From Luzula sylvatica (taxonomy: Eukaryota; Streptophyta; Magnoliopsida; Poales; Juncaceae), in contig OX326959.1 in assembly GCA_946800325.1 (NCBI GenBank), positions 40,786,908 to 40,850,907 of the forward strand: DNA of 64,000 nucleotides, read 5' to 3'. The notes below the pieces were generated by a model. It was not told the origin of the DNA. It did no database searches and was given only the letters and a program-made list of their open reading frames with translations. The position numbers were made by a program, and so were the translations under genes. Every line of letters begins with the position of its first letter. The first letter of the stretch is position 1. Shown in pieces: positions 23,027 through 35,667 of the stretch.

Positions 23027-25345
23027 TTCTAAACTTTCGTAATTTGTTAGTTCAGAGGTAAATTATGTGTCGATTAGTGAGGGACTTATTTGTTAATTAT
23101 GAGCTGAATTTAATATTTACTTACTTGAATATATTATTTGTTTGGATGTGTGATTTATTATTTGTAAGTTATTTGTGGTTAAATTATTGATTATTTGTAA
23201 AAGAATATTTAGGTTTTGACTAACAATAATCATAAGAACCTAGATTTCGCACCTAGATTTCATCTAGAAGAATACGTGGCAATTTACGGTGCGGCCACAT
23301 CAAACTTTTAAATGGAAATAAAATTTTAGAAATTCTAAATTTGATTGACACGTGTATTTCTAGATGCAAATCTAGATAAAAATTCTAGGTGCCTATGATT
23401 ATTGTTTAACTAATATGATGCGGTTGGCATTAGTTACTATGACTAAGCGAAACAACGAATAAGAAACTGAATTGGTCTCAAATTCTAATGATTTGTCAAT
23501 TAGGAATTGAATCTTTTAACTCGAGCTTAATTAAGCCAGAATTAAGTCCCTTAGGGCTTAATCACCACTGACATCACACTTTTTTTTTTGATAATAAATG
23601 GAGAAGGCTCATATGTCCTTCATCCATTGATGTCAATGAGGATCGAACCCACAATCTCTCACAACACATGATTTTTTGTGTCTCATACTCAATCAACTAG
23701 GTTATGGGACCATTGACTGACATCATACACTTAATCGAGAATAAAAGAAAGAAATCAAGATATTTCAAAGAAATTCCAATATAATTCGAAATAATTTGTA
23801 AAATTGGATTAACCCATGAAAAGGTTTCAAGATAGTAATTAGATAAAAAAAAAGACTTTGTAATAAATAATTGAAATTATCTATTTAAATTTGATGTACT
23901 ATCTCTTACAGTAGTAATATTTATTTAACCGAACAAGAGAAAAAATGATAAATATCTGGATCAGGATTCAGTAGAAGTTATTATGTTTTGTCCCTTCCAA
24001 AATGATAAATTTGATGTACTCTCTCTTGGTTTATACGGTGCTTTGGAAACCAGTGATATAGTGTTTTGCCTTTCTTTCATCCCAATTATATTGTTATTAT
24101 GTTTTGTCCCTTCCAAACTGAAATTATTGAAATTAGTGGAAGTTAAACATGCTTTTTCAGCGTGGATATTAGAATTAATGACTATAAATAATGATTTAAG
24201 GTTCTAGTGGAAGAAGAGATTCCTTTTGGCTTCTCAGGTCAAAGTCTTCTTAAAATATTACTTTAGTTACGACTAGTTCATAATTAAAAGATGGTTTTAT
24301 TTAAAGACACAACTAAGATTGTAATTACAAGAATAGACATCATAGTTTTGAAATTACAAAAATCTAGAGTTTGTTAAAATTAATTTTCGTTCATATTACA
24401 CTTACACCGCATATTGTACCATTGTTGTACCCAAAAAATACTATATTTTTATTTTCTTTAAACAAATAAAAGTGCACCTATTAAAAATATTTATATTTTA
24501 TAAAATAATATATCTAAGAGTATTTTATTTCAAAATTTTCAAAAATATTTTGTACAAACATTATTACATTTAAATATAAAATTATATTCTCATTGTGATA
24601 ATTTGAAAAATCATATTATATTTTTTATACAAGGAGACGAGAAAACGTTGAGCGGAGAGATGGACACATAAATGGAAGGAGGAGACTCCAATTCATTAGT
24701 GAAATACATGGAGCTCTAAGCTCCGTGGAGAGTGAAATACAAAAAAATTTTCGGGACGACAAAATACAGGAATTTGAGGATCAAAATACAATACATCAAA
24801 AAATAAAACAAGAGATTTCAAGCTAATTCAGATTTTGAGTTACACATCCCTCAAAAACCCTCAAAGCAAACATGCCCTAAGTAGTAACCTCGGATACTTA
24901 TTATCATCATCCAATTTAACTTAATATGGCATGATAAATATTACTTATATAAATCAATTATTACTTATTTTGGTTGACTATCAAGTTAATCATATGTGTT
25001 AACTAGGATATAGAGAATGTTGTGATGGTGAAATATAGGGTCATGGTATAGAGATGACAATCAGGGAGTCTGGTCGGGTCATTTCGACTTCAAATTATTT
25101 CAATTTGCGGATTATTCGGCTTGTTGAGTTATTTGGGTCGCGCGTCATTCGATTTGTAGGTTATTCGGTTCCGAGTCGTTTCGGTTTTTGTTTCATTTTG
25201 GATTCGTGTCATTCGGTTTCAATTCGACTTCAAATATTTTGGATCGTTGACTTATCGACATTTTCAGTTTGGATCGGGTTCGGGTTCGGATGGGTCAAGT
25301 AATCTTTTCGGATAGGTCATATTTTGTCAACTTTAATATTATATG
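23027..25345 (+). repeat. DUF247-flanking duplication, arm a (+)
   Basis: This noncoding segment continues the 3' flank of gene 1 beyond the inserted LTR element. Most of it, from about 23160, recurs inverted at 32830-35796, for instance TTTGTAAGTTATTTGTGG, GGCTTCTCAGGTCAA and ATTCGGTTTCAA-type stretches in the same order. Differences include a SINE only here and a MITE and hAT element only there. The open frame at 25054-25302 lies in a TCGGGT-rich tract and is not a credible gene. Confidence 0.85.
23577..23715 (-). mobile_element. tRNA-derived SINE
   Basis: The minus strand starts near GGTCCCATAACCTAGTTGATTG (an A-box-like region), has GTGGGTTCGATCC (a B box) and ends in an A-run (T-run at 23580-23589 on plus). 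ACTGACATCA flanks it (23567-23576 and 23716-23725). The matching site in the inverted arm (about 34698-34712) has a single copy of this target and no insert. Confidence 0.88.
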
Positions 25346-25364
25346 ATGCGTAAAAGTTAACATA

Positions 25365-26755
25365 CATGTTTGTCCCTTCCAAACTGAAATTATTGAAATT
25401 AGTGAAAGTTAGACGTGCTTTTCAAGCGTGGATATTAGAATTAATGATCTATAAATAATTATTTAATGTTCTAGTGTGTTTGATTAGCCGAGTAGAAGAA
25501 GAGATTCCTTTTGGCTTCTCAGGTCAAGGTCTTCTTAAAATATTACTTTAGTTCATACATTTAAAGCCACGACTAAGTTTGTAATTACAACAATAGTCAT
25601 CATAGTTTTGAAATTAAAAAATGACACTCGAATTTATAAAACTTTAGAGTTTGTCAAATTTAATTTTCGTTGATATTATAATTGCACGCCATATTGTACT
25701 ATTGTAAATATCCAACACATATTATATTTTATCGTTAAATCTTAAAAAAATATATTTTCTTTAAAAAATAAAAGTGTACGTATTAAAAAAATTATAAAAT
25801 AATATATCTAATAGTATTTTATTTCGCAAATAAAAATCATATTTTCAAAAATATTTTGTACAAAAAATTATTACATTTAAGTATAAAATTATATTTTCAT
25901 TGCGATAATTTGAAAAATGATAATACATTTTTTATACAATATGTTTTATTTTTTTCACAAATATAATTATTAATTTATAATACTTATATCATTTTTGAAG
26001 ATATTTGCTAAAAGAAAAATTATTTTAAACCATTTGCGATTTCTTCGAATTACTAATGATAAAAATATTTGTGATTTTCTACAAATTATATTTTCTTTAA
26101 AAAATAAATGTGTGCCTAGTACAAAAATTTTAAAATATTTTTAATTTTCTACGAATTAGTCACTACCTCTCGCAATATCATTACTAATTTTTAGAAATCG
26201 CAAATGGTTTAAATTATAATTTATTTTTGCAAATATTTTCAAAAATGATAAAAATATTATAAATTATTTTATAATAATATTTATATTTGAGAAAACAAAA
26301 AAATATTGTATAAAAATATAAAAAAAAATGTAATATGATTTTTCAAATTAGAACAATGAGAATATAATCTTATGCTTAAATGTAATAATTTCTTGTATAA
26401 AATATTTTTGAAAATATGATTTTTATTTGCAAAATAAAATACCATTAGATATATTATTATGTAAAATATGAATATTATTAGTATCCGCACATTTATTTTT
26501 TAAAGTAAATATGATTTTATAAGATTTAACAATGAAATATAGTATTTACTTTAATATTTATTTTTCTTCAATAATATATACGTTGTGTACATGCAATGAT
26601 ATAATATGGGATGTAATATCAATAAAAAATAAATTGATGAACTCTCTATTTTTGAAAAGTGCGAGGGCACTATTTTTAATATTTCCAAACTATGATGGTT
26701 ATCCTTGTAATTATAAATTTATTTGTGTCTATAAACAAACAAAAAAAAAATCCCT
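25365..26755 (+). repeat. Duplication arm b with long foldback
   Basis: It starts with a second copy of the flank seen at 24110-24280 (CTGAAATTATTGAAATTAG...GGCTTCTCAGGTCAAGG). From about 25560 to 26755 the sequence is a long imperfect inverted repeat centred near 26110: stretches such as AAACCATTTGCGATTTC and TTTTCAAAAATATTTTGTA on the left recur inverted on the right. The left half recurs inverted at 37140-37778. It is AT-rich and noncoding; the open frames at 26281-26490 and 26532-26834 are by-products. Confidence 0.7.
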
Positions 26756-26984
26756 TGAAAGATTTTGTGATTTATTAGGGTCCCATGAAAAAAAATTAGG
26801 GTCCCATGAGAAGACTGGACTTAGTCGCCTTTGATCTCTTTTGTTACGAGTAATGATAGTAAGTTGTAACCTCAGATACTTATCATCCTCCAATTTAATC
26901 TGACATGATTGACTATTAATTATATAAACCAATTATAATTATTTTTTTAACTATCATCTTATCATGTTAAACATATGAGTTAAC

Positions 26985-27365
26985 TAGGATATAGAGGAGG
27001 TTGGTGATGGTGAAATATAGAGACCTTGTATAGAAATGACAATCAGAAGTCGGATCGGGTCATTTCGAGTTCGGATTATTTTGATTTGCGAATCATTTGA
27101 CTTGTCCAGTTATTCAGGTTGCGAGTCATTTAATTTGCAGGTTATTCGGTCTCGAGTCGTTTCGGTTTTCGAATCATTCGGATTGGGTCCAAATTCGAAT
27201 TCGAATCATTCGATTTCGGATTCGTGTCATTCGATTTCGGTTCGGCTTCAATTTATGTTCTTTGACTTTTCGACATTTTCCGATTTGGATGAGGTCTGAA
27301 TTCTGATGGGATCGGAATTCGGATGGGTCAAGTCATCATTTCAGATCGGTCATATTTTGTCAACT
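26985..27365 (+). repeat. Third copy of the TCGG-rich flank tract
   Basis: Homologous to 25010-25345 and, inverted, to 32830-33200: the shared start TAACTAGGATATAGAG, then GACAATCAG and a long stretch of TCGGGT/TTCGAAT variants, ending CATATTTTGTCAACT. Reading frames are not conserved among the three copies as they would be for a gene. Confidence 0.8.
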
Positions 27366-27902
27366 CTAATAAGATATAATGTGTAAAAGTTAACATATAT
27401 GTTATGAATCTAATTTTTTGGAATTAACTATATGATCGCCATTTAGTGTCAATTTTTTTGAAAGTAAATGAATTTTATAAGTTAATAACTTCATAATTTA
27501 AGTGGTCTAATGAATATTTGAATAAATTATGAGTCATTAGTTCAGTCCTAGTTCAGTCACACTTGAATAAATTTAAGAGAGAAAACTTTAATATTAATAA
27601 ACTTACCTCGTTGAATGTATTCTTCTTTTATGTGTGATTCGGAACAATTGTCGTTCTTTATATATATATATTGCGACGCAATTGCGTCGCAATACCGCAA
27701 ATCGTAATAAATATTCACAAAACGTAACACCGCAACCTGCAATATAGCTCCGCAATATCGTCGCAATATGGCGTAATATGACGCAATATCGGGGATCATG
27801 TGTAAATTATTGTTCAAACGCAATGGACCGCTATATCGCAATTTAAAATATATATATATATATATTACTTAACAATTAAGTAGGTTATCCCCTCTCTCTC
27901 TC

Positions 27903-27945
<43 letters not shown>

Positions 27946-28382
27946 GCGCGTGCGTGCGCGTGTGTGTTCTCGATATTCTCGCACAGTGGCAGATTTTATC
28001 AGAATTTCTTGAAGAAGACAAATGAAAGATTGTATCTGAAATTATCCTGCATGATTTTTGCTGGGAGGAAAGAGCAACAGTAAATTTTAAATTGTTATAC
28101 TGATAATATATACCGAATCATTAGATATATATACTGTTCGGCGAAAATTTTGAAGGGACGACGGTCTCCTCTGTCCCCTAGTTAAGATCTGTTCCAACTC
28201 TCGCGTGTATATTATATAACTACGCATACGTAATAAGAGTTATATACGATGTTTTCAAATCTCACTCAAACATTATTGATACGTCACAAAGATTATTAAC
28301 TAGACTGATTATTAGTTCAATTAATGATTAATTAATCGGTTAATTGAATTGACATGTTAATTAACATGTACTAATATTTATA
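27366..28382. other. Intergenic DNA with dinucleotide runs
   Basis: Noncoding. It holds a GCAATATCGCAA/TTGCGTCGCAA-rich stretch (27670-27840), short AT runs, and a TG run of about 35 bp (27909-27943) followed by CGCG-rich bases. 28200-28380 resembles, inverted, DNA upstream of gene 2 (31850-32040). Confidence 0.6.
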
Positions 28383-28833
28383 TGAGTGATGATAGTCATC
28401 CCCCTTACAATCCCCTTAGATGTTTGATGTGTTGGCACGTCATTAAATGCTGTAGCGAATTATTAATTTTTTTTGTTTGAATAATCCTATATAGGATAAA
28501 AGAGAATTAAATATTCATTTCACGCATCATTAATACATTTATTGTTTTATTGGGTTTGTTCACCACCATCCATGATTAATTAAATATAAACTTACAAATT
28601 TGAAAATAAATTATTATAATCGATTAATTGATCTTGTTACACGTGTTAAACATGTATATATAATCCATTTACACTGTTTGACACGTGTTAAATCCATCAT
28701 TTCACACATTATCAATATATTTAATATTTTAAATAACATTGTTTACTACCACCAACATTGAATTAATTCTAACGTTTTAAATATGAAAACTAAATCATTT
28801 GAGGGATTTTAGAGGGGACAAGTATAATTTTTC
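28383..28833 (-). mobile_element. MITE-like element, family 2
   Basis: Its minus-strand start (AAATTATACTTGTCCCCTCT) and its other end (GAGTGATGATAGTC on plus) match both ends of the element at 40447-40712 in opposite orientation. No clear target duplication was found. Noncoding. Confidence 0.6.
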
Positions 28834-29408
28834 TTAATTATAAACCCACGCTACAAAAGCATCTTTATGCTTCCACTAATTTCAGTTTGGGAAGGCCAAA
28901 TATAATACAACAAAATTGAAACCAAAGCACCGTATAAACCGGAATCTGTAAAAAGATGATTCCCAATCAACTCATGGAGTAGTTGCTATGTTAATTAGAA
29001 TATTCTCACTTAGCAGTATCTTTGTTTTCTAAGTTTCCTTAACATCGAAGCTAGACTATCTGGTTTGGTTTAACTACTTGTTAAAAATGTTCAGACTGTA
29101 AAAATATCTAAAATCATACAAGCTATAAAGGGATTGATATTCACATAGAATATACCATCCCCAAATTCATATTTACATTGAAGGTAACAGATGCATTTGT
29201 ATTACTATAACGTTTATTGTGATCACGTTTATCTTCGGATAATAGCACATTGAGACAAGCAAAAAAAAAAAAAAAATGTATAGTTCATAGCAAATTAATC
29301 ACAATTCACAAAGCTACACATAATGTATAATTAAGACACTACTGAAAAAGCCAAAGCTCGTCAAATAATTGACTTGGACAACATGAAACGTATTTCACTA
29401 CGTAATTT
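28834..29408. other. 3' flank of DUF247 gene 2
   Basis: 28850-28975 is an inverted, diverged copy of the flank block that also occurs near 23985-24200, 34290-34460 and 40090-40260 (AAAGCACCGTATAAACC). The bases just past the gene 2 stop match the 3' flank of gene 1 (CATGTTGT). An A-run of 17 lies near 29260. Confidence 0.65.
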
Positions 29409-31049
29409 CTAATTCGGGGGACGATAATATGATAAAACTCCATAGCCAGACTGAATTGCAGCCAAAATCAAAAGAAAAACACAACCAATGAGAGAGATAA
29501 TCGTCCAAGGGCTGTTGAAGTGATTACGGCATAGTTTCACCCTATATTTCGGCCACTTTGAGTCACAATATTTCTTCACTTCTTGGAATAAACCAGCCAA
29601 GTGGTGCTTCTCATAGTCCACAATGCAGCAGTACCTGATTAATGGAGTAGTTCCTCTAGATTAATAATTAATACTACAAGTTGTAGTCTCTAATTGTACC
29701 AAAAAAAAGGTGAGGTTACGAAAAATGATTTTTCATTTTAGGGCCATATTTTTATTCTTTATGAAATTAAAAAAATACCTCAATTGGTTGAAAAACGTGG
29801 CCAACTTGTCGTCGTCCAGTTTGTTTTCTATTATCCCTCCTTGTTGCAATATGAGCACATCCTTGGGCGTATTTATTATGCAATCCATTAATATCGCGTA
29901 GCTCGTGAAGGGTCTTTGCTCCTGACAACTACATTGTTCGAACGCTATGAGATTCATTATTCGAGGCATTGTGTTCTCCTCAATTGTAATATACGGGATT
30001 TTCAAAACCCCGCTAGAAAAATTTACACCATAAATACTATTGGAATCGGATCTTTTGAATGTTATTCCTGCTTCTTTGAGCTCCGTTGCACACGAAATCA
30101 TTCTAGGCGAACGTGTAGTAGTCCCGAATGCACAGTTTTTCTTCATGGTCAACCTTCTAATGCTGGAGGAGATAGAACGTGTAGTAGTCCCCAATGCACA
30201 GTTTTGCTTCTTTGAGCCCTGTTGCAATATGTTCTTAGGTTTGGTCTTTTCGAGAGGTTTTTTACGCTCTTGTATGGACATGTAGCAATCGTAGTAGAAA
30301 TCTAGTAAATGATCAAAGATTCTATCTGGACCCGGTATCTGGTAATTCTCATCTCCATGATCTAGAAACCCTACCAGCACTTCCAATAGGGAAGGCTTTT
30401 CGTAATCACTCTCTTGACTCGACGTGTCACAGTTTGACGGGGTTGCGCACGAGGAGCTATAATACCAACCTTGATTCGTGGTTGAATAAAGTTTGTACAC
30501 TTCCTTAAGAACGAAAAAAGGGATCTGGTTCTCCAACAACAACAGATCACTCTTTATTAGAGGCACATTCCAAGAGATATCACAAACAACATCTCTATCA
30601 TTGGTTGGGAACATCCAACTCACGGCTACTTGAATGATAAATATGCTATCTAGCACCAGCATGGTTATAAATTCATCGCTGCTCATATGATCGATTCCCT
30701 CATAATAGCATTCCCGCGCAGCACTCTCCAATTTCCGTATTTCTCGAACATACTCATCCAATGGCATGCTAGGGTTATCATGTTGGAGTTTGTGTACATA
30801 ACGCCTTTTTTGTTTTTCCATGGCTTTGAGGTGGGCCACACCCCGGTGATATGGACCAATCGAGACTACCCGTGGCTCGTAAAAGTTCTTGTTTCTCTCT
30901 CGGACGTATGAAGGCATGCGAAAAATGGTGAATGGCTTGCTTTCTGATGGGTCGAACAGAACATTTTCGATCTCCTTCTTGATAGAGATCGTCACGGGAT
31001 CATCGATATCAATTGTTATTTGGGTATCACTATAACCTAATTGAGCCAT
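29409..31049 (-). CDS. DUF247 (UPF0481) protein, gene 2
   Basis: Minus-strand paralogue of gene 1. Exon 1 is 31049-29779 and exon 2 is 29634-29409, with a 144-bp GT-AG intron, giving 498 residues. It starts MAQLGYSDTQITIDIDDPVT. The family motifs are all present: FTIFRMPSYVRE...YEPRVVSIGPYHRG, LESAARECYYEGIDHMSSDEFITMLVLDSIFII, SDLLLLENQIPFFVL, ATELKEAGITFKRSDSNSI, TSYAILMDCIINTPKDVLILQQGG, FFNQLR. A C-terminal membrane segment (PWTIISLIGCVFLLILAAIQ) follows. It differs from gene 1 by an in-frame 66-bp tandem duplication (copies of NCALGTTTRS and NCAFGTTTRS) in the variable middle region. The frame is open and the splice sites are intact, so it is probably functional. Role unknown, as for gene 1. 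Confidence 0.9.
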
Positions 31050-31119
31050 ATTTACTTTTTGCCTTAATTAATAACTTCTTCGCTATTTATTCTTGTGAAG
31101 TTTCTCAAGCCATCTTTTA

Positions 31120-31605
31120 CTAGTAAAAAGGTACAAAAAAAAAAACGTGTTAGGAATTTCATATAGGGTTAATCAATAAAGAAATTGGCGACAAGGTATT
31201 TACTTTCAAAAATGGGATATATTATTTTGATGTGAATAAAAATCAGATCTAAAATATAAATTAAAATCCCATGAATCTTGATGTTCCAATGGATTAACAC
31301 TTGCATTCGGAACTCAACTCTTTATCGGATTTCGATTTGGATATTACTCTAATCCTATCCAAATCCAATCCATCGGCAGAACTATTAAAGGTCGATCACA
31401 AAGTATTTTTGTTGGAAACTAATATTTTTTTTATTAAATTATTGGAAACAAACATAACATGGCCAAGTGATGAATCCAGCAACTGGTACTGTGCAACTGC
31501 TGACAACCATCACAAGGTTATTCACCATGGGGTTCAATTCGTAACAAACTAAAACTGCAAAGAGTAGAACAAAAAGAAGAATGAAGGAGTGAAGGTGAAT
31601 CTTAC
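31120..31605 (-). other. Inferred 5' UTR intron of DUF247 gene 2
   Basis: Minus-strand donor GTAAGATT (from 31605) follows the conserved CCATGGAGAGTTGAAACTC exon. Acceptor TTTTACTAG ends at 31120, before AAAGATGGC. It parallels the 5' UTR intron of gene 1 but is longer (486 bp). Most of it is repeated directly at 35797-36297. Confidence 0.6.
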
Positions 31606-31713
31606 ATCTAAAATTTGAGTTTCAACTCTCCATGGATGCTAAGAAATTCGTCCTTAGTCACAAACACAAACTTCCCTCTCTTCTCTCTGATAATTGCTAC
31701 TAGGTGAAAATGA

Positions 31714-31721
31714 CTTTTATA
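31714..31721 (-). promoter_or_regulatory. Probable TATA box of DUF247 gene 2
   Basis: The minus strand reads TATAAAAG about 60-70 bp before the conserved CCATGGAGAG of the 5' UTR exon. Confidence 0.55.
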
Positions 31722-32829
31722 ATGTAGTTGGTCAGCCAGCCTTATCATATGGGAAATGTTACTGTGCCCCTCCCTTCACTCTCGTTCCAACCATGTTGAT
31801 GTGTAAATCCAAGATAACTAATTGAAGTGATAAACGTCTCTCAACAGAAGATTAATTGACATGTCAATTCAGTTTCATATATAAATATTAGTATAATTTA
31901 ATTAACATGTCAATTCAATTAATCGTTAATTGAAATGATAATCAGTCTAATTAATCATCTTTACGACGTATCAATAATGTTTGAGGGATTACGTATGTAT
32001 AGTTATAATATACATGCGAGAGCAGTGACGGATCTTAATGTTAGAATTATGGCTTGATTTATTGATTGGGGAAAGAATTTGGGAGTTTAATATCACCGAG
32101 GATAAAAAATGAATGAATGGAAGAAGAAAAATACCAACACAAGGAAAGGAAAGGTCAAAGTTTTTTTATCACACAAAAGACAATTAACTTTCTGTCTTTT
32201 TTTTCTTTCACGCACAAGGAAAGGAAAGGTCAAAGTTTTTTTTATTATCCTCTTTCTTTCTTTTTTTAATTCGGTACAGTGATATTCCTATATATAGGAA
32301 TTTTATATGTCTCCAAAAAAACACCCTTCCAAACATACATCCTTATCTATCTAAATTTTAGATAGTTTTATTTAAATCAATAAACACCTATTGATGTCAA
32401 TAGACATCTCTAAATTTAATATGCATCTCTTATATTTTCACACATAATTAATTATATTATCCTGTCCCAAATTATTAATAATGTTATTATATAAAATATT
32501 AAAACATTAATTTTAATACTTAATAGGGGATCAGAAGAGACATTTGCCTTTTCAAAATTTCCGTCGAACAGTACAATATCTAATGATCCTATATATATTA
32601 TTAGTATAACAATGTAGAATTTACTGTTTGTCCTTTCCTCCAAAAAAAATCGTACATGATAATTTCAGATCCGGTCTTTAATTTGGCTTCTCCAAAAAAT
32701 TATGATAAGATCCTCCACTTATAAAAGAAAGAATATATGATAAAGAATACTTAAACAGTGTAAAAAAGAACGAGAATTTTTTGAATCACACAAAAAAGAA
32801 TAATACTTACGGCTCACATCAGACTTCAT
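31722..32829. other. Upstream region of DUF247 gene 2
   Basis: Noncoding. 31740-31990 is repeated directly at 40275-40436 (GTTACTGTGCCCC, CTCGTTCCAACCATGTTGATG). A block with AAGGAAAGGAAAGGTCAAAG occurs twice (about 32138 and 32216). No gene is visible. Confidence 0.65.
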
Positions 32830-33893
32830 CTATATACTATGTTAACTAACTTTTACGCATCATATATTATTAGAGTTGACAAAATATGACCTATCCGAAA
32901 AGATTACTTGACCCATCCGAACCCGAACCAGATCCCGATCCAAACTGAAAATGTCGAAAAGTCAACGATCAAAAATTGAAGTCGAACCGAAACCGAATGA
33001 CACGAATCCAAAATGGAACAAAAACCGAAACGATTCGGAACCGAATAACCTGCAAATCGAATAACCCGCGACCCGAATAACTCAACAAGTCGAATAATCC
33101 ACAAATTGAAATAATCTGAAATCGAAATGACCCGACCAGACTCCCTGATTGTCATCTCTATACCATGACCCTATATTTCACCATCACAACCTCCTCTATA
33201 TCCTAGTTAACACATATGATTAACATGATAGTCAACCAAAATAAGTAATAATTGATTTATATAATTAATATTCACCATACCATATTAAGTTAAATTGGAT
33301 GATGATAATAAGTATCCGAGGTTACTACTTAGGGCATGTTTGATTTGAGGGTTTTTGAGGGATATTGTATTTTGACCCTCAAATTTCTGTATTTTGTCGT
33401 CCCGAAATTTCTGTATTTCACTCTCCACGGAGCTTAGAGCTCCGTGTATTTCACTAATGACTTCGAGTCTCCTTCTTCCATTTCTCTGTCCATCTCTCCG
33501 CTCAACTTTTTCTCATCTCCTTGTATAAAAAATATAGTATGATTTTTCAAATTATCACAATGAGAATATAATTTTATATTTAAATGTAATAATGTTTGTA
33601 CAAAATATTTTTGAGAATATGATTTTTATTTGCAAAATAAAATACTATTAGATATATTATTTTATAAAATATAAATATTTTTAATAGGTGCACTTTTATT
33701 TGTTTAAAGAAAATAAAAATATAGTATTTTTTTGGGTACAACAATTGTACAATATGGGGTGTAAGTATAATATGAACGAAAATTAAATTTAACAAACTTT
33801 AGACTTTTAAAAAATTCAGAGTGTCATTTTTATAATTTCAAAACTATGATGTCTATTCTTGTAATTACAACCTTAGTTGTGTCTTTAAATAAA

Positions 33894-34142
33894 GGAAAAT
33901 GTTGGACATACCCCCGTCTCTTCCCCCACATCCTTGATGAGGTAGATATGATTTAACACCTTAAAAATTAAAATTTTAATTTATGATTTAACATTTTAAT
34001 TGTATGTTCAATCATAAATTAAAATAATTAAATCATAAATTAAGATGTTAAATCATATTTTTGTATGTTAATTTTGAAAGTTTTAAATTATATTCTAGTC
34101 AAGAATGTAGGGAGAGAGTCCTAGAGATGTACATCACTACTC
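33894..34142 (+). mobile_element. Mutator-like MITE, third copy
   Basis: A 249-bp copy running GGAAAATGTTGGACATACCC ... GTACATCACTACTC, flanked by TTAAATAAA (33885-33893 and 34143-34151). The other duplication arm keeps the uninserted site (24296-24304, TTTATTTAA on plus), which proves the insertion. Confidence 0.92.
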
Positions 34143-34838
34143 TTAAATAAAACCATCTTTTAATTATGAACTAGTCGTCAATGACCTTGACCTGAGAAGC
34201 CAAAAGGAATCTCTTCTTCCACAGTTCCACTCGGTTAACTAAACACACACACACACACTAGAACCTTAAATCATTATTTATAGTCATTAATTCTAATATC
34301 CACGCTGAAAAAGCATGTTATTAACTTCCACTAATTTCAATAATTTCAGTTTGGAAGGGGCAAAACATAATAACAACATAATTGGGATGAAAGAAAGGCA
34401 AAACACTATATTACTGGTTTTCAAAGCACCGTATAAACCAAGAATCTACTGAACTCCTGATCCAGATATTTATCATTTTTTCTCTTGTTCAGTTAAATAA
34501 ATATTACTACTGTAAGAGATAGTACATCAAATTTAAATAGATAATTTCAATTATTTATTACAATGTCTATTTTTTTATCTAATTACTATTTTGAAACCTT
34601 TTCATGGGTTAATCGAATTTTACAAATTATTTCGAATTATATTGGAATTTCTTCGAAATATCTTGATTTCTTTCTTTTATTCTCGATTAAGTGTATGATG
34701 TCAGTGGTGATTAAGCCCTAAGGAACTTAATTCTGGCTTAATTAAGCTCAAGTTAAAAGATTCAATTCCTAATTGACAAATCATTAGAATTTGAGACCAA
34801 TTCAGTTTCTTATTCGTTGTTTCGCTTAGTCATAGAAA

Positions 34839-35667
34839 CAGGCCCGGCCCACATGCTAGCCAAACTTGGCATTTAGCATAGGCCCCCAAAAAACTGAGGC
34901 CCCATTTTATTTGTTTAACATGTAACAATGGGCCAGACCCGTTTCAGCAACAAATCATTGATCTAATGCTGAATTTATTTTGAACCCGTTTCAGATCCGT
35001 TTCAAACTAATTTCCGCAGCAAGACTTATTTCAACAATGATTCATACCAGTTTGAGCATTACTTAATTCCATGCTGGTGAAAACCGACGAGACCCACTGC
35101 GACGCGATGACACCAGGAGACGATGAAATGGTGGCGCTTCTCGATTTGTGTTGCTCGATTCCTTCCATAATTAACCAGAAAATTTCACATATCTTGAAGT
35201 GCCATTGGACTGTAATTTTTTTTTTGTTTGATGAAAATAGAGTAGGCTCTTAAGTCCTACTTCTATTGTTTTATATATTATGTTAAGTTTAAAAAAGATT
35301 ACATGGAGTTTTATACGATTTACAATGTAATATTTAACCCCTTAACTAATCTTTTAACCTAACCATAATATAAAGGATGTAACCCTAATTAAGACCCAGA
35401 TTGTATGTCTGGTGAAGAAACCCGGAAAGCTAATCCTACTTTTTCTTTGGAACATAATTCCAGTGGACTGTAATTAGCACTAGTTAATATTTATCTCTTG
35501 TATTTTTTTTAACGTACCGGTATTGGTTGGTACAAACCTATATTAAGCCTCGATTTTGGTCAAATCTTTAATTTTGTTCAATTTCCGATCAATTTAGAAT
35601 TTCGACATAATTTACAATTTTTAGCACGATTTCGTCTGAGGCCCCCGAAAATGCCGGGCCGGCCCTG
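34839..35667. mobile_element. Non-autonomous hAT element
   Basis: Ends CAGGCCCGGCCC ... GGGCCGGCCCTG form a short TIR, flanked by CATAGAAA on both sides (34831-34838 and 35668-35675), the 8-bp duplication of hAT elements. The other arm has the empty site. No transposase is present; the open frame at 35071-35253 has no recognisable features. Confidence 0.88.

Noticed and set aside
23577..23715. Possible tRNA gene on the minus strand (B-box-like GGTTCGATCC)
   Set aside because: No cloverleaf can be drawn; the A-run tail and the ACTGACATCA target duplication identify a SINE.
25054..25302. A small protein apparently conserved at 25054-25302 (+), 32904-33155 (minus) and 27036-27299 (+)
   Set aside because: All three lie in copies of the same TCGGGT-rich duplicated tract; the third copy shifts frame, and there are no family features.
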